Counted from the stretch's first letter, positions 49,799 to 59,556 are shown. The stretch: DNA of 64,000 nt from Pectobacterium carotovorum (GCA_016415585.1 CP066552.1:434001-498000), one strand, 5' to 3'. The notes: a model not told the origin generated them from the sequence alone. Numbers and translations are program-made.

Positions 49799-50263
49799 TC
49801 AACGCAGGCGGTGGACAACCTGATTGCTGCTGCCGCGCCAGATCAGTGCGGGATCTTTCAGATCTTGCACAAATTTTCCATCGACTAACACGTTGATGAG
49901 ATCGACCACCCGCTGCTGCTCCGGCGTAAGTTCCGCCAGCACGTAGCCCGTCCAGACCCAGATATCTTTGCCTGGGCATTCTGCGCGTATCCGTTCGACT
50001 AGCCGCAGGATGTCAGGCACATTCTGAGGATGAAGCGGATCGCCGCCAGACAGCGAAATTCCCTGTCGGGGGATCGCGGTATCCTGGAGATCGGCGATGA
50101 TCCGATCTTCTTGTTCTTGTGTAAACGGCTGACCGGAGTTTAGCCGCCAGGTGCTTTTGTTGTAGCACCCTACGCACTCATGCACGCAGCCAGCGACAAA
50201 CAGCGTGCAGCGGGTGCCGGGGCCGTTGACGACATCAACGGGATAATACTGGTGGTAATTCAT
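49799..50263 (-). CDS. nrdG: Anaerobic ribonucleotide reductase activating enzyme
   Basis: A 154-aa radical-SAM protein that creates the glycyl radical on NrdD under anaerobic conditions. The CX3CX2C iron-sulfur motif is in GCVHECVGCYNKSTW near residue 26. MNYHQYYPVDVVNGPGTRCT is the conserved N-terminus, and SLSGGDPLHPQNV is the SAM-binding GGD region. It follows nrdD on the same strand after 81 nt that contain a stable hairpin, which may tune the ratio of the two proteins. Confidence 0.95.
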   Translation of the reverse strand: MNYHQYYPVDVVNGPGTRCTLFVAGCVHECVGCYNKSTWRLNSGQPFTQEQEDRIIADLQDTAIPRQGISLSGGDPLHPQNVPDILRLVERIRAECPGKDIWVWTGYVLAELTPEQQRVVDLINVLVDGKFVQDLKDPALIWRGSSNQVVHRLR

Positions 50264-50316
50264 ACGATAGAGCCCATGTTATGAAGCGGGCGCGTGTTGA
50301 CGGTGCCGCGAAAGTG

Positions 50317-50336
50317 GGGCCGCATTGTTGCGGCCC
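50317..50336 (-). terminator. Intercistronic hairpin between nrdD and nrdG
   Basis: GGGCCGCA / TGCGGCCC, an 8-bp perfect stem with a 4-nt loop and no T tract, 9 nt after the nrdD stop. It probably protects the nrdD mRNA end or reduces read-through into nrdG. Confidence 0.55.
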
Positions 50337-50344
50337 GGAAGGGA

Positions 50345-52483
50345 TCACCCTAGTTGACCGTTGCCTAAATGCTTGATGCGACGCTTCACTTCTTCCTGCT
50401 TACCCGCATTGAATGGGCGTGCATCTGGGCTACCGAGGTAGCCGCACACGCGACGCGTGACGGAAACGCGGGCCGAATCGTGGTTGCCGCATTTCGGGCA
50501 GGTGAAGCCTTTGCTGGTGCACTCGAATTCACCGGTGAAGCCACACTCATAGCATTCGTCGATCGGTGTGTTGGTGCCGTAGTAAGGCACGCGGCTGTAG
50601 CTGTAATCCCACACGTCTTCCAGTGCTTTGAGGTTGTGTTGCAGGTTCGGGTATTCGCCGTAGCAAATGAACCCACCGTTAGCCAGCGGCGGATAGGGCA
50701 GTTCGAAGTCGATTTTCTGGTAAGGGTTCACCTTCTTCTCCACATCAAGATGGAAGCTGTTGGTGTAATACCCTTTGTCCGTCACGCCTTGCACGACGCC
50801 AAACTCGGCGGTATCCAGACGGCAGAAACGGTCACACAGGTTTTCACTCGGCGTGCTGTACAGGCTGAAGCCGTAACCCGTTTCGTCTTTCCACTGCTCG
50901 GTGGCGGCTTTCAGGCGAGTGATAACGGCCACAGCTTTGGCACGCAGCGCTTCGTCATCAAACACGTGCGTTTGGCTACCGAAGAGCGCATTAATCGTTT
51001 CATGTAGGCCGATGTAGCCCAGTGAAATTGAAGCGCGCCCATTCTTGAAGATATCTGCAATGCTATCGTCCGCTTTTAAACGCACGCCGCAAGCCCCTTC
51101 CATATACAGGATTGGCGCAACGCGGGCTTTCACGCTTTCCAGACGCGCGATTCGCGTCATCAGTGCTTTCTTCGCCAGCGCCAGACGCTGGTCGAGCAGC
51201 GTCCAGAAGCGGTCTTCATTGCCTTCGGCCTCCAGCGCAATGCGCGGCAGGTTCAGGCTGATCACACCTAAGTTATTGCGGCCGTCGTGAATCTGCTGGC
51301 CGTTTTCTTCATAAACGCCGAGGAAGCTGCGGCAGCCCATTGGCGTTTTGAACGAACCGGTGACGTTCACGACCTGATCATAGTTCAGAATATCTGGGTA
51401 CATGCGCTTGCTGGCGCACTCCAGCGCGAGCTGTTTGATATCGTAATTTGGATCGCCCGCTTTGTGGTTCAGACCGTCGCGGATAGCAAAAACCAGTTTC
51501 GGGAAGACCGCCGTTTTGTGGTTTTTACCCAGTCCGGCAATGCGGTTGCGCAGGATCGACTCCTGAATCAGACGCGATTCCCAACTGACGCCGAGCCCGA
51601 AACCAAAGGTCACGAACGGCGTCTGGCCATTAGCGGTGTGCAGCGTGTTAACTTCGTATTCCAGTGACTGGAAGGCGTCGTAGCACTCTTTTTCCGTGCG
51701 GGTTAAAGCATAATTTTCCGCATCAGGAATTTGCCACTCTTCTGCCACCGCTTTATGTTTCGCATGGCTGGCGGTAACGAACGGCGCCAGAATTTCATCA
51801 ATACGGTTAATCGTGGTGCCGCCATAAATGTGGCTGGCGACCTGCGCGATAATCTGCGCGGTGACGGCGGTAGCGGTTGAGATCGACTTCGGTGGCTCAA
51901 TCTCCGCGTTGCCCATTTTGAAGCCGTTGGTCAGCATGCCGTTCAGGTCGATCAGCATGCAGTTAAACATTGGGAAAAAGGGCGAGTAGTCGAGGTCGTG
52001 ATAGTGAATCTCACCGCGCTCGTGCGCCAGTACCACATCACGTGGCAGGATGTACTGTTTGGCGTAATGCTTGGCGACAATACCGGCCAGCAGATCGCGC
52101 TGGGTGGGAATCACTTTACTGTCTTTGTTGGCGTTCTCGTTCAGCAGCGCCATGTTGCTCTGTTCGACCAGACCGCGAATTTCCTGATTCAGGCGACCGT
52201 GGCGCTCACGCGCAATATCGCGGTCATGGCGGTATTCGATGTAGGTACGCGCCAGTTTTTTGTAATTGCCGGACATCAGCAGGTTTTCGACTGCGTCCTG
52301 AATATCGCGGATATCTACGCGCGATTTATCCTGCATTTGTTGAGCGACCGCACAGGCCACCGTTGCACAGTAGTCTGCATCATTGACACCGGCTGCATGT
52401 GCCGCGCGTTCGACCGCCTCTTTGATACGCACTTCATCAAAAGGCACCTGGCAACCGTCCCGTTTAATCACTACTGGTTTCAC
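50345..52483 (-). CDS. nrdD: Anaerobic ribonucleoside-triphosphate reductase
   Basis: A 712-aa class III ribonucleotide reductase, matching the E. coli length. It converts NTPs to dNTPs during anaerobic growth. The N-terminal ATP cone is at residues about 3-95 (VVIKRDGCQVPFDEVRIKEA). The C-terminal zinc site has CYECGFTGEF and CPKCGNHD. The glycyl-radical loop RRVCGYLGSPDARPFN lies near residue 681. The active-site Cys region near 290 is intact (FVTFGFGLGVSWESRL nearby). The upstream region holds two NrdR boxes, DnaA boxes and an FNR-like site. Confidence 0.97.
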   Translation of the reverse strand: MKPVVIKRDGCQVPFDEVRIKEAVERAAHAAGVNDADYCATVACAVAQQMQDKSRVDIRDIQDAVENLLMSGNYKKLARTYIEYRHDRDIARERHGRLNQEIRGLVEQSNMALLNENANKDSKVIPTQRDLLAGIVAKHYAKQYILPRDVVLAHERGEIHYHDLDYSPFFPMFNCMLIDLNGMLTNGFKMGNAEIEPPKSISTATAVTAQIIAQVASHIYGGTTINRIDEILAPFVTASHAKHKAVAEEWQIPDAENYALTRTEKECYDAFQSLEYEVNTLHTANGQTPFVTFGFGLGVSWESRLIQESILRNRIAGLGKNHKTAVFPKLVFAIRDGLNHKAGDPNYDIKQLALECASKRMYPDILNYDQVVNVTGSFKTPMGCRSFLGVYEENGQQIHDGRNNLGVISLNLPRIALEAEGNEDRFWTLLDQRLALAKKALMTRIARLESVKARVAPILYMEGACGVRLKADDSIADIFKNGRASISLGYIGLHETINALFGSQTHVFDDEALRAKAVAVITRLKAATEQWKDETGYGFSLYSTPSENLCDRFCRLDTAEFGVVQGVTDKGYYTNSFHLDVEKKVNPYQKIDFELPYPPLANGGFICYGEYPNLQHNLKALEDVWDYSYSRVPYYGTNTPIDECYECGFTGEFECTSKGFTCPKCGNHDSARVSVTRRVCGYLGSPDARPFNAGKQEEVKRRIKHLGNGQLG

Positions 52484-52503
52484 GTTTTCTTCCTCTGGAA
52501 AGG

Positions 52504-52568
52504 TTATCCACAGGCGAAAACCGTAACTGACAAGGGTTACAGGGGGCTGTGGATGATGCTGTGGATAA
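52504..52568. promoter_or_regulatory. DnaA boxes upstream of nrdD
   Basis: TTATCCACA at 52504-52512 and its reverse complement TGTGGATAA at 52560-52568 are perfect 9-mer DnaA boxes. TGTGGATGA at 52548-52556 has one mismatch. They lie 21-85 bp before the nrdD start, and the last directly abuts NrdR box 1. Confidence 0.7.
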
Positions 52569-52615
52569 ACACTATATGTAGTTCATGTTTACAGGGTAGG
52601 CACTATATATTGAAA
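52569..52615. promoter_or_regulatory. Tandem NrdR boxes upstream of nrdD
   Basis: ACACTATATGTAGTTC (52569-52584) and GCACTATATATTGAAA (52600-52615) match 13 and 12 of 16 positions of the NrdR box (ACACWATATATWGTGT). Their starts are 31 bp apart, three helical turns, the characteristic NrdR spacing. NrdR represses nrd operons when dNTPs are plentiful. Confidence 0.82.
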
Positions 52616-52651
52616 TTGCGTAGGGGTGTTTGCGCTTTTATCGCTGTAAAA

Positions 52652-52665
52652 TTGATGTAGAGCAA
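52652..52665. promoter_or_regulatory. FNR-box candidate upstream of nrdD
   Basis: TTGATGTAGAGCAA matches 9 of 10 defined bases of TTGATNNNNATCAA. It lies about 170 bp before nrdD. Anaerobic induction of nrdDG by FNR is known in E. coli. Confidence 0.5.
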
Positions 52666-52833
52666 AGAAATCCTCATGTCGCGGGGAATTTGAGCCTGAA
52701 CAAAAAGTAGTCAAAAAAGGCGATGAGAGTGGGAAGGCTTGCTACACGCGGCCTGGCGAAAATTCGTTTATTTTTTGACCGTGATGTGTGCTGAAAATGT
52801 CAATAATGTTGTTATGGTGAAAGAAAGAACAGA

Positions 52834-52864
52834 AAAAAAGCGCACCGGTTACCGTGCGCTTTTT
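52834..52864 (-). terminator. Terminator of ridA
   Basis: GCGCACCGGT / ACCGTGCGC with A and T runs on both sides, 20 nt past the ridA stop. It is usable in both directions. Confidence 0.85.
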
Positions 52865-52883
52865 GGGGATATTGCTGCGATAT

Positions 52884-53270
52884 TTAGCGACGAACGGCGA
52901 TCGCTTCGATCTCGATCTTCACGTCTTTTGGCAGGCGTGCAACTTCAACGCAAGAGCGAGCCGGGAACGGTGCGCTATGCTCATTGAAGAAGGCCTCATA
53001 CGCGGTGTTTACGAGAGCGAAATCGTGCAGGTCTTTCACGAACACGGTCATTTTCACGATATCGGAAACTTTCAGGCCAGCGGCTTCCACAATTGCCTGA
53101 ACGTTTTCCAACGACTGGCGCGTCTGAGCGGTGATGTTATCTGCCACCAGACCGCTTTTCGGGTTCACCGGAATCTGGCCGGAAGTGATGATCATGCTGC
53201 CGAGGTCTACGCCTTGAACATAGGGGCCGATGGCGGCAGGGGCGTGCTCAGTGCTGATAGTGCGTGACAT
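52884..53270 (-). CDS. ridA: RidA, 2-iminobutanoate/2-iminopropanoate deaminase
   Basis: A 128-aa RidA/YjgF protein. It hydrolyses reactive enamine/imine intermediates made by PLP dehydratases such as threonine deaminase, protecting other PLP enzymes. Signatures are the N-terminal STEHAPAAIGPYVQGVDLGS, ITSGQIPVNPKSG, and the C-terminal HSAPFPARSCVEVARLPKDV with the catalytic Arg and Glu near residues 105 and 120. AAGGAGATACC precedes the ATG. It sits after pyrI in the same order as in E. coli, with its own terminator. Confidence 0.96.
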   Translation of the reverse strand: MSRTISTEHAPAAIGPYVQGVDLGSMIITSGQIPVNPKSGLVADNITAQTRQSLENVQAIVEAAGLKVSDIVKMTVFVKDLHDFALVNTAYEAFFNEHSAPFPARSCVEVARLPKDVKIEIEAIAVRR

Positions 53271-53441
53271 GGTATCTCCTTGATGGGGGCGTAAAAGAAA
53301 CGCGGACGTAGAATGCTAGCCACTCAAGCATGGATTTAGGGGAAACACGGTGATGAGGTTCCCGTAGGGATGCCTCACGCCGTGGTAGCCCCGGTATCTC
53401 GATCCTTAAACGATCGGCATTACGCGGACGTAGCATTATTC

Positions 53442-53478
53442 AAAAAAGCCCCGCCACAGGCAATGTTCATCGCGGGGC
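53442..53478 (-). terminator. Terminator of pyrBI
   Basis: GCCCCGC / GCGGGGC stem followed by TTTTTT on the minus strand, 12 nt past the pyrI stop. Confidence 0.85.
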
Positions 53479-53489
53479 AATGCAGAAAA

Positions 53490-53969
<480 letters not shown>

Positions 53970-54905
53970 TTACAGAACCAGTTCGCGATTCAGGACCAGC
54001 GCTAGCAGCGCCTGACGGGCGTAAATACCGTTACCTGCCTGCTGGAAATAATAGGCATACGGCGTGGCATCCACATCAATGGTGATCTCATCGACGCGCG
54101 GCAGCGGGTGCAGCACTTTCAAATTCGGGCGGGCACTGTGCAGGTCGGCGGCGCGAAGGACAAACTGGGATTTGATGTTGATGTACTCGGACGGATCCAA
54201 ACGCTCTTTTTGCACTCGCGTCATGTACAGAATATCTAGCTCGTCGACGACGTCGTCGATGCTGTTGTGCAGGCTGTAAGCAATATCCTTCTCTTCCAGC
54301 ATGCTCAGAATGTAGTCCGGCATCGCCAGCGCGTCCGGGGCGATGAAGTAGAAGCGATTACCTTCAAACTTCGCCAGCGCCTGCGTGAGCGAATGCACGG
54401 TGCGGCCATATTTCAAATCACCGACCATCGCGATATTAATGTTATTCAGTCGGCCCTGTGTTTCCTGAATGGTGAACAAATCGAGCAGCGTCTGCGTCGG
54501 GTGCTGGTTCGCACCGTCGCCGGCGTTCAGAATCGGAATACCGTCGGAGAATTCGGTTGCAAGTCGGGAAGCGCCTTCCTGCGGGTGGCGCATCACGATG
54601 GCATCAACGTACTGGCTGATAACGGAAATGGTATCTGCCAGCGTTTCGCCCTTTTTCCCCAGCGATGTGTTGTTGCTGTCGGCGAAACCGACGACGGAGG
54701 CGCCGAGGCGATGCATTGCGGTTTCAAAGGATAAACGCGTCCGAGTGGAGGCCTCGAAGAAGCAGCTGGCAATCACTTTATGTTTCAACAACTCAGGCTG
54801 AGGACTGGCTTTCAGGCTGGCAGCGACACGCAGCGCCAGTTCCAAATCTTCCCGACTGAGGTCGTTAATCGAAATAATATGTTTTTGATAGAGCGGATTG
54901 ACCAT
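53970..54905 (-). CDS. pyrB: Aspartate carbamoyltransferase catalytic subunit
   Basis: A 311-aa catalytic subunit that makes carbamoyl-aspartate, the committed step of pyrimidine synthesis. The carbamoyl-phosphate motif [16 protein letters not shown] is near residue 53. The [12 protein letters not shown] motif is near 134, [14 protein letters not shown] near 160, and the aspartate-binding [11 protein letters not shown] near 265. Upstream are a promoter, a 40-codon leader peptide and an attenuator, the classic arrangement for control by UTP level. Confidence 0.97.
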   Translation of the reverse strand: MVNPLYQKHIISINDLSREDLELALRVAASLKASPQPELLKHKVIASCFFEASTRTRLSFETAMHRLGASVVGFADSNNTSLGKKGETLADTISVISQYVDAIVMRHPQEGASRLATEFSDGIPILNAGDGANQHPTQTLLDLFTIQETQGRLNNINIAMVGDLKYGRTVHSLTQALAKFEGNRFYFIAPDALAMPDYILSMLEEKDIAYSLHNSIDDVVDELDILYMTRVQKERLDPSEYINIKSQFVLRAADLHSARPNLKVLHPLPRVDEITIDVDATPYAYYFQQAGNGIYARQALLALVLNRELVL

Positions 54906-54965
54906 GTTGTCTTTCTCCTAACGTGTACACAGGAAATGTCGTATCTGGTTGCCCGGATTGTGGGC

Positions 54966-54994
54966 CAAAAAAAAGCCCCTCATTGAGGGGCTTT
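54966..54994 (-). terminator. pyrBI attenuator
   Basis: AAAGCCCCTC / GAGGGGCTTT with a 3-nt loop followed by eight Ts on the minus strand, about 60 nt before pyrB. The pyrL reading frame ends inside its stem. When UTP is low, polymerase stalls in the U-rich tract upstream, a ribosome catches up and blocks the hairpin; this mechanism is established for E. coli pyrBI. Confidence 0.92.
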
Positions 54995-55102
54995 CTTCAT
55001 TGAATCATTGAGCAACGGAAAGGAAAACGCTAGCTGGCTGCCGGATGGCAGTTGTGGTTGAGAACCAACATAAGCAGCGGATTTTTTGGTGTAACGGTGC
55101 AT
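54980..55102 (-). CDS. pyrL: pyrBI leader peptide
   Basis: A 40-codon frame (MHRYTKKSAAYVGSQPQLPS to DSMKKAPQ) behind GGGAGGGGTC. Its stop lies inside the attenuator stem. The region AGCGTTTTCCTTTCCGTTG within it is the pyrimidine-rich pause tract and encodes AFSFPL, comparable to the Phe/Pro-rich end of the E. coli leader (PFFFPL). The rest of the sequence does not resemble the E. coli peptide, as expected for a leader whose translation rather than product matters. Confidence 0.82.
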   Translation of the reverse strand: MHRYTKKSAAYVGSQPQLPSGSQLAFSFPLLNDSMKKAPQ

Positions 55103-55127
55103 GACCCCTCCCAGCAAACTGTCGGGA

Positions 55128-55155
55128 ATTATACGCGCCGACTAGGCTATTTCAA
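55128..55155 (-). promoter_or_regulatory. pyrBI promoter
   Basis: On the minus strand TTGAAA (55150-55155) and TATAAT (55128-55133) are separated by 16 bp, a near-consensus sigma-70 promoter 25 bp before the pyrL start. Confidence 0.8.
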
Positions 55156-55343
55156 GCAGAAAACGTGGTTTTTTACGCATCGCAATCGGTTGCGGGTCGC
55201 GTGCTGTATGCATAACGTTCGTCGATGAAAGAAGGCCGATGGAGAAGAGTGGTGGGCAGTTCACTTTTTCGTATTAACACGCTGGCGGGCGTCACATTTG
55301 GAGAGTATAAGGATTGTAAAACAGGGTTTCATTTTTATATTAG

Positions 55344-55820
<477 letters not shown>

Positions 55821-56190
55821 GATTTCTGTGAACAAGGAACGTTCAACCATAAAATGGAAGAAAATAATGGCAATAATTCCTCAGATGCCTCCCAGTGGTT
55901 CCCCCTCTTCTCAAGAGCAGTAAAGAAAAAAACACGTAAATACCGCAAGGCCTAGAAAAAAACAGCCAGTCAGTTGCTTAACTGACTGGCTGTTTTTCAG
56001 AAAATGATTTTCTTGCTAGAAAACCTAATGACCTTTCGATTATAGGTATATTATTAATTTAAATTATGTAGGATGTTTTCCCTGGCATTGGCCTGCCGCA
56101 GACTTTTTATTCTATTTTAGTTTTTATAAACAGGCGCATATCAGGTACGGCATATTTTATGTAGGGTAATTTTAATGTAGGGAGACACTG
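55821..56190. other. Intergenic region after the YjgK-like gene
   Basis: Contains the terminator at 55958-55997 and, from about 56040 to 56190, an AT-rich stretch that presumably holds the promoter of the PAS-LuxR pair. No gene seen. Confidence 0.5.
55958..55997 (+). terminator. Strong bidirectional terminator
   Basis: An 18-bp perfect stem (AAAAACAGCCAGTCAGTT and its complement) with loop GCTT and A/T runs at both ends. Confidence 0.95.
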
Positions 56191-56874
56191 ATGAAACAAA
56201 TTACATTACCTGACAGATTAATCGCAATGTTTGAAAGCGATCCTCTCGTCGGCTGGGCAGTAAAAGACACAAACTCCCGTTTTATTTATGTCAATAACAC
56301 CTTTAAAACTTGGCAAACTATATCAACTCGTTATGATTATGAAGGTTTGAATATTAGGGATATCCCTGTTCCTGTAGCCGAATTTTCAGACATTTTTAAC
56401 CAGCAGGAACGAGAGATAGAGCGTACAGGTAAGGCGGTGAGAGCCATTACAACGCATATTCAAGGCACGGAAAAAATAATGCAGCCTGCCTACAATATTC
56501 AGGAGCCAATCTATGATGAACATCGCAACTGTGTAGGCACAGTTATCAGCGTCAGACATGTTAGGATCATCACGCCGACCTCGTTGTTAAATGGAACAAT
56601 AATGCAACACTCCACCTTCGAGCCCCCTTCTAAAATATTTACCGAGAAGGAATGGGAGGTTATCTACCTGCTGGTCTGTGGGATGATGCTTAAAGATATA
56701 AGCAGCATCCTCTCAATCACCGTCGATGCCGTTAACAGCAGACTCCGAAGCTGCTACAGAAAAACAGGCTTGAATTCACTATCAGGCCTAAAGGAATACT
56801 GTAGAGATAACAGATTTGATAACTACATCCCGCTGTTCTTTCTGAAAAAAGGACATATTATTATCAGAGGCTAA
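56191..56874 (+). CDS. PAS-LuxR transcriptional regulator, first of a tandem pair
   Basis: A 227-aa regulator. Residues about 8-125 look like a PAS sensor (LVGWAVKDTNSRFIYVNNTF, then IQEPIYDEHRNCVGTVISV). Residues about 150-205 form a LuxR-type helix-turn-helix (FTEKEWEVIYLLVCGMMLKD, ISSILSITVDAVNSRLRSCY). The tail DNRFDNYIPLFFLKKGHIII is shared with the next gene. There is no response-regulator receiver domain. AGGGAGACACTG precedes the ATG. Low GC compared with its neighbours suggests acquisition. It lies between the YjgK-like gene and argI, an insertion relative to E. coli. The signal and targets are unknown. Confidence 0.82.
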   Translation: MKQITLPDRLIAMFESDPLVGWAVKDTNSRFIYVNNTFKTWQTISTRYDYEGLNIRDIPVPVAEFSDIFNQQEREIERTGKAVRAITTHIQGTEKIMQPAYNIQEPIYDEHRNCVGTVISVRHVRIITPTSLLNGTIMQHSTFEPPSKIFTEKEWEVIYLLVCGMMLKDISSILSITVDAVNSRLRSCYRKTGLNSLSGLKEYCRDNRFDNYIPLFFLKKGHIIIRG

Positions 56875-56878
56875 CCTG

Positions 56879-57544
56879 ATGGACCCAGATTTGACTCCTG
56901 TTGAGTATTACTTTGATAACTCTTTGTTTGGCTGGGCAATAAAGGACTGCAACTCCCAGTATGTTTATGGCAATAAGATGGTATGTCAGTATTTCGGCGT
57001 TACAGAAAATAAACTTTTAGGCCGTCTCGACACTGATTTAACGCCTGATGTCAGCGAGCACTACGACCATATACTTTATGACGACCAAAAAATATTGACC
57101 ACAAATGAAATGAGTATCGTCCTCAAAACATTTGATTATGGAAGACGAAATAGACTTAGGTCTTTTCTGGTGGAGAAGCGTCCTTGGCGGCTCAATGATG
57201 GGAATGACGGTATTATTTGCACTTACATAGAAATCACCAATGTTTACTTTTCAACCTTTCTTATGCCATGCGAAAGGAAGCCCTTTGTGTTCACCCGACC
57301 AGCAAATGTTTTTACAGACAAAGAGTGGGAAGTTATTCTTTTGCTGCAGTGCGGGGTGAAGCAGAACAGTATTCCAGACATACTCGGTATAAGTTCTTCA
57401 ACGCTTCGTAACAGAATAACGCGTTGCTGTGATAAAACAGGTGTGGCAAACAGCACCACCCTGATCCAACACTGCAATCAAAAAGGATGGGATAACTACA
57501 TTCCCCCTTTTTTTCTGATAAAAGGGCATGTGTCGATTACCTGA
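56879..57544 (+). CDS. PAS-LuxR transcriptional regulator, second of a tandem pair
   Basis: A 221-aa paralogue of the preceding protein, starting 4 nt after its stop. Matching blocks are LFGWAIKDCNSQYVYGNKMV (PAS), FTDKEWEVILLLQCGVKQNS with IPDILGISSSTLRNRITRCC (HTH), and the tail GWDNYIPPFFLIKGHVSI. The middle differs more (LGRLDTDLTPDVSEHYDHIL), which suggests different ligands or sensor specificities with a shared DNA-binding mode. The two are certainly co-transcribed and may form heterodimers. An IS4-family remnant lies directly downstream. Confidence 0.82.
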   Translation: MDPDLTPVEYYFDNSLFGWAIKDCNSQYVYGNKMVCQYFGVTENKLLGRLDTDLTPDVSEHYDHILYDDQKILTTNEMSIVLKTFDYGRRNRLRSFLVEKRPWRLNDGNDGIICTYIEITNVYFSTFLMPCERKPFVFTRPANVFTDKEWEVILLLQCGVKQNSIPDILGISSSTLRNRITRCCDKTGVANSTTLIQHCNQKGWDNYIPPFFLIKGHVSIT

Positions 57545-57621
57545 GGGGCTGTGGTTCTAGCCTCTCATGTCAAAACGACGGGAAGGGGCTCTAAGCCAAA
57601 CTAAAGATCCAGCTCTTTGCC

Positions 57622-57900
57622 TAATGCCGATCAGTTAAGGAGCAGTTGAACGATCCAACTGCTGTGTAAGAATCCGGAAACGCGCCTTGTTTTCGGATTT
57701 TTTTATGTACATTGCTCAGTCTCCCGACCTTGTTTCCTGCTACGACGCTACCCGTAATCCTCTGACCTCTTTCGGTGATTTTCTTGATCCTGAATTGGTG
57801 GCACGTTGTCCCGCACTCACTGGGACTGCTGAATGCTTGGAATCAGGCGAGAGAACATCGACAATCGATAATCCCACTGAAAAAGGGCATGCCCACCTCT
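57622..57900 (+). mobile_element. Internally deleted IS4-family insertion sequence
   Basis: TAATGCCGATCAGTTAAGG at 57622-57640 matches my memory of the terminal repeat of E. coli IS4. From ATG 57705 the frame encodes MYIAQSPDLVSCYDATRNPL and TSFGDFLDPELVARC, matching the IS4 transposase N-terminus. At about 57812 the sequence jumps, with a frame change, to SLGLLNAWNQAREHRQSIIP, a part from the middle of the same protein, and ends by about 57900. Over 150 codons are missing, so it cannot transpose. Confidence 0.85.
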
Positions 57901-57937
57901 GAGCTGTTTTTAAAACACATCAAAGGCAGGCTAAACC

Positions 57938-58945
57938 TTAATCCTGCACCAGCGTGGCGACCATCACGGCTTTGATGGTGTGCATGCGATTTTCCGCCTG
58001 ATCGAAAACGATGCTGTGCGCGGATTCAAAGACTTCATCCGTGACTTCCATTCCACCGTGTAAACCATACTGCTCCGCCATTTGTTGTCCCATCGTCGTC
58101 TGATCGTCGTGGAAGGCTGGCAGGCAGTGGAGGAACTTCACCTGCGGATTACCCGTCGCGGCGATCATCGCCATGTTCACCTGATACGGTTTCAGCAGCG
58201 CGATACGTTCTTTCCAGGTCTCTTTCGGTTCCCCCATGGAAACCCAAACGTCGGTATAAATGAAATCTGCGCCCGCGACGCCCGTAGCGATATCTTCCGT
58301 CAGCGTGATGCTGCCACCGGTTTGTTCTGCTGCCGCCTGACACTCAGCCACCAGACTGACATCCGGCCAGCAGGCTTTTGGCGCAACAAGACGTAAATTC
58401 AGCCCAGTCAGTGCGGCCGCTTCCAGCATGGTGTTACCCATGTTGTTGCGTGCATCACCAGCGTAGACGAGCGTCATCTCTGACAGCGGTTTACTCGGTA
58501 AATGTTCCTGCATCGTCAGCAGATCCGCTAACAGTTGCGTAGGGTGGAATTCATTCGTCAGTCCGTTCCAGACCGGAACACCCGCGTATTGCGCCAGCGT
58601 TTCGACAATTTGCTGGTCATAGCCGCGATATTGAATGCCGTCGTACATTCTTCCCAATACGCGAGCGGTATCTTTGATGGATTCTTTATGGCCGATTTGG
58701 CTACCACTTGGGCCGAGATAGGTCACTTGCGCGCCCTGATCGTATGCAGCAACTTCGAAAGAGCAGCGAGTACGAGTCGAATCTTTTTCGAAGATGAGTG
58801 CGATATTTTTACCTTGCAGGCGGCGGGCTTCTGTCCCGTTTTTTTTATCGGCTTTCAGTTTCGTTGACAGGGCTAAAAGATGGGCAATTTCTGCGGGTGT
58901 AAAATCCATTAACCTTAAAAAATGACGCTTATAGAACGGTTGCAT
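57938..58945 (-). CDS. argI: Ornithine carbamoyltransferase
   Basis: A 335-aa enzyme making citrulline from ornithine and carbamoyl phosphate in arginine synthesis, nearly the same length as E. coli ArgI. The carbamoyl-phosphate loop is [20 protein letters not shown] near residue 56; [20 protein letters not shown] is near 130, and [14 protein letters not shown] with the ornithine-site Cys is near 272. GAGAGGTACATC precedes the ATG at 58945; the frame is open 30 nt further upstream without support. Two ARG boxes lie upstream. Order argI-rraB-yjgM-yjgN follows E. coli. Confidence 0.95.
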   Translation of the reverse strand: MQPFYKRHFLRLMDFTPAEIAHLLALSTKLKADKKNGTEARRLQGKNIALIFEKDSTRTRCSFEVAAYDQGAQVTYLGPSGSQIGHKESIKDTARVLGRMYDGIQYRGYDQQIVETLAQYAGVPVWNGLTNEFHPTQLLADLLTMQEHLPSKPLSEMTLVYAGDARNNMGNTMLEAAALTGLNLRLVAPKACWPDVSLVAECQAAAEQTGGSITLTEDIATGVAGADFIYTDVWVSMGEPKETWKERIALLKPYQVNMAMIAATGNPQVKFLHCLPAFHDDQTTMGQQMAEQYGLHGGMEVTDEVFESAHSIVFDQAENRMHTIKAVMVATLVQD

Positions 58946-58978
58946 GATGTACCTCTCCATGTGGCTCAACACCATTGG

Positions 58979-59015
58979 TTGAATTAAAATTCACTTTATA
59001 TGTGTAATTATTCAA
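58979..59015. promoter_or_regulatory. Paired ARG boxes upstream of argI
   Basis: TGAATTAAAATTCA (58980-58993) is a perfect palindrome of the ArgR consensus. TGTGTAATTATTCA (59001-59014) is a weaker copy. The centres are 21 bp apart, the spacing of known tandem ARG boxes bound by one ArgR hexamer. Confidence 0.88.
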
Positions 59016-59106
59016 ATTCAAGTGGTGATATCAAACTTTGTGGTGGAGCAAGCCGCAGGGCTGTGGGACAATAAGTAATATTACGTCGTTTAATGAGGAC
59101 TGAGGC

Positions 59107-59532
59107 ATGGCAAACCGCGAATTACTGGAAGAGCAACGGGAAGAGACACGCCTGATCATTGAAGAATTGCTGGATGATGGCAGCGATCCTGACGCGCTTT
59201 ATACCATTGAACACCATTTCTCTGCCGAGAAGTTTGAAGTGTTGGAAAAAGTCGCTGTAGAAGCCTTCAAGCTGGGCTATGAAGTGACCGATGCGGAAGA
59301 ACTGGAAGTGGAAGATGGCGTGTTGCTGATGTGCTGCGATGCCATCAGTGAAGTTGCGCTGAAGGCTGAACTGATCGACACACAGGTAGAACAGCTGCTG
59401 GCGCTGGCAGAACGCTACGGCGTGAATTACGACGGTTGGGGTACCTACTTCGAAGATCCAGATGGTGAAGGCGAAGAAGACGGGGATGATGAAGATTTTT
59501 ATGACGAAGACGATGACGGCAAGCGCCATTAA
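59107..59532 (+). CDS. rraB: RraB, regulator of ribonuclease E activity
   Basis: A 141-aa protein matching E. coli RraB (YjgD). It binds the C-terminal half of RNase E and alters the composition of the degradosome. The N-terminus [20 protein letters not shown] and [20 protein letters not shown] are conserved. Residues about 118-141 are an Asp/Glu-rich tail ([20 protein letters not shown]). GAGGACTGAGGC precedes the ATG. It is divergent from argI and has its own terminator. Confidence 0.96.
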   Translation: MANRELLEEQREETRLIIEELLDDGSDPDALYTIEHHFSAEKFEVLEKVAVEAFKLGYEVTDAEELEVEDGVLLMCCDAISEVALKAELIDTQVEQLLALAERYGVNYDGWGTYFEDPDGEGEEDGDDEDFYDEDDDGKRH

Positions 59533-59556
59533 TCCCTCGTTGAATCGTTTACTGAA

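Noticed and set aside
51970..52660. Long plus-strand frames opposite the start of nrdD
   Set aside because: Shadow frames of nrdD and its promoter region; no family features.
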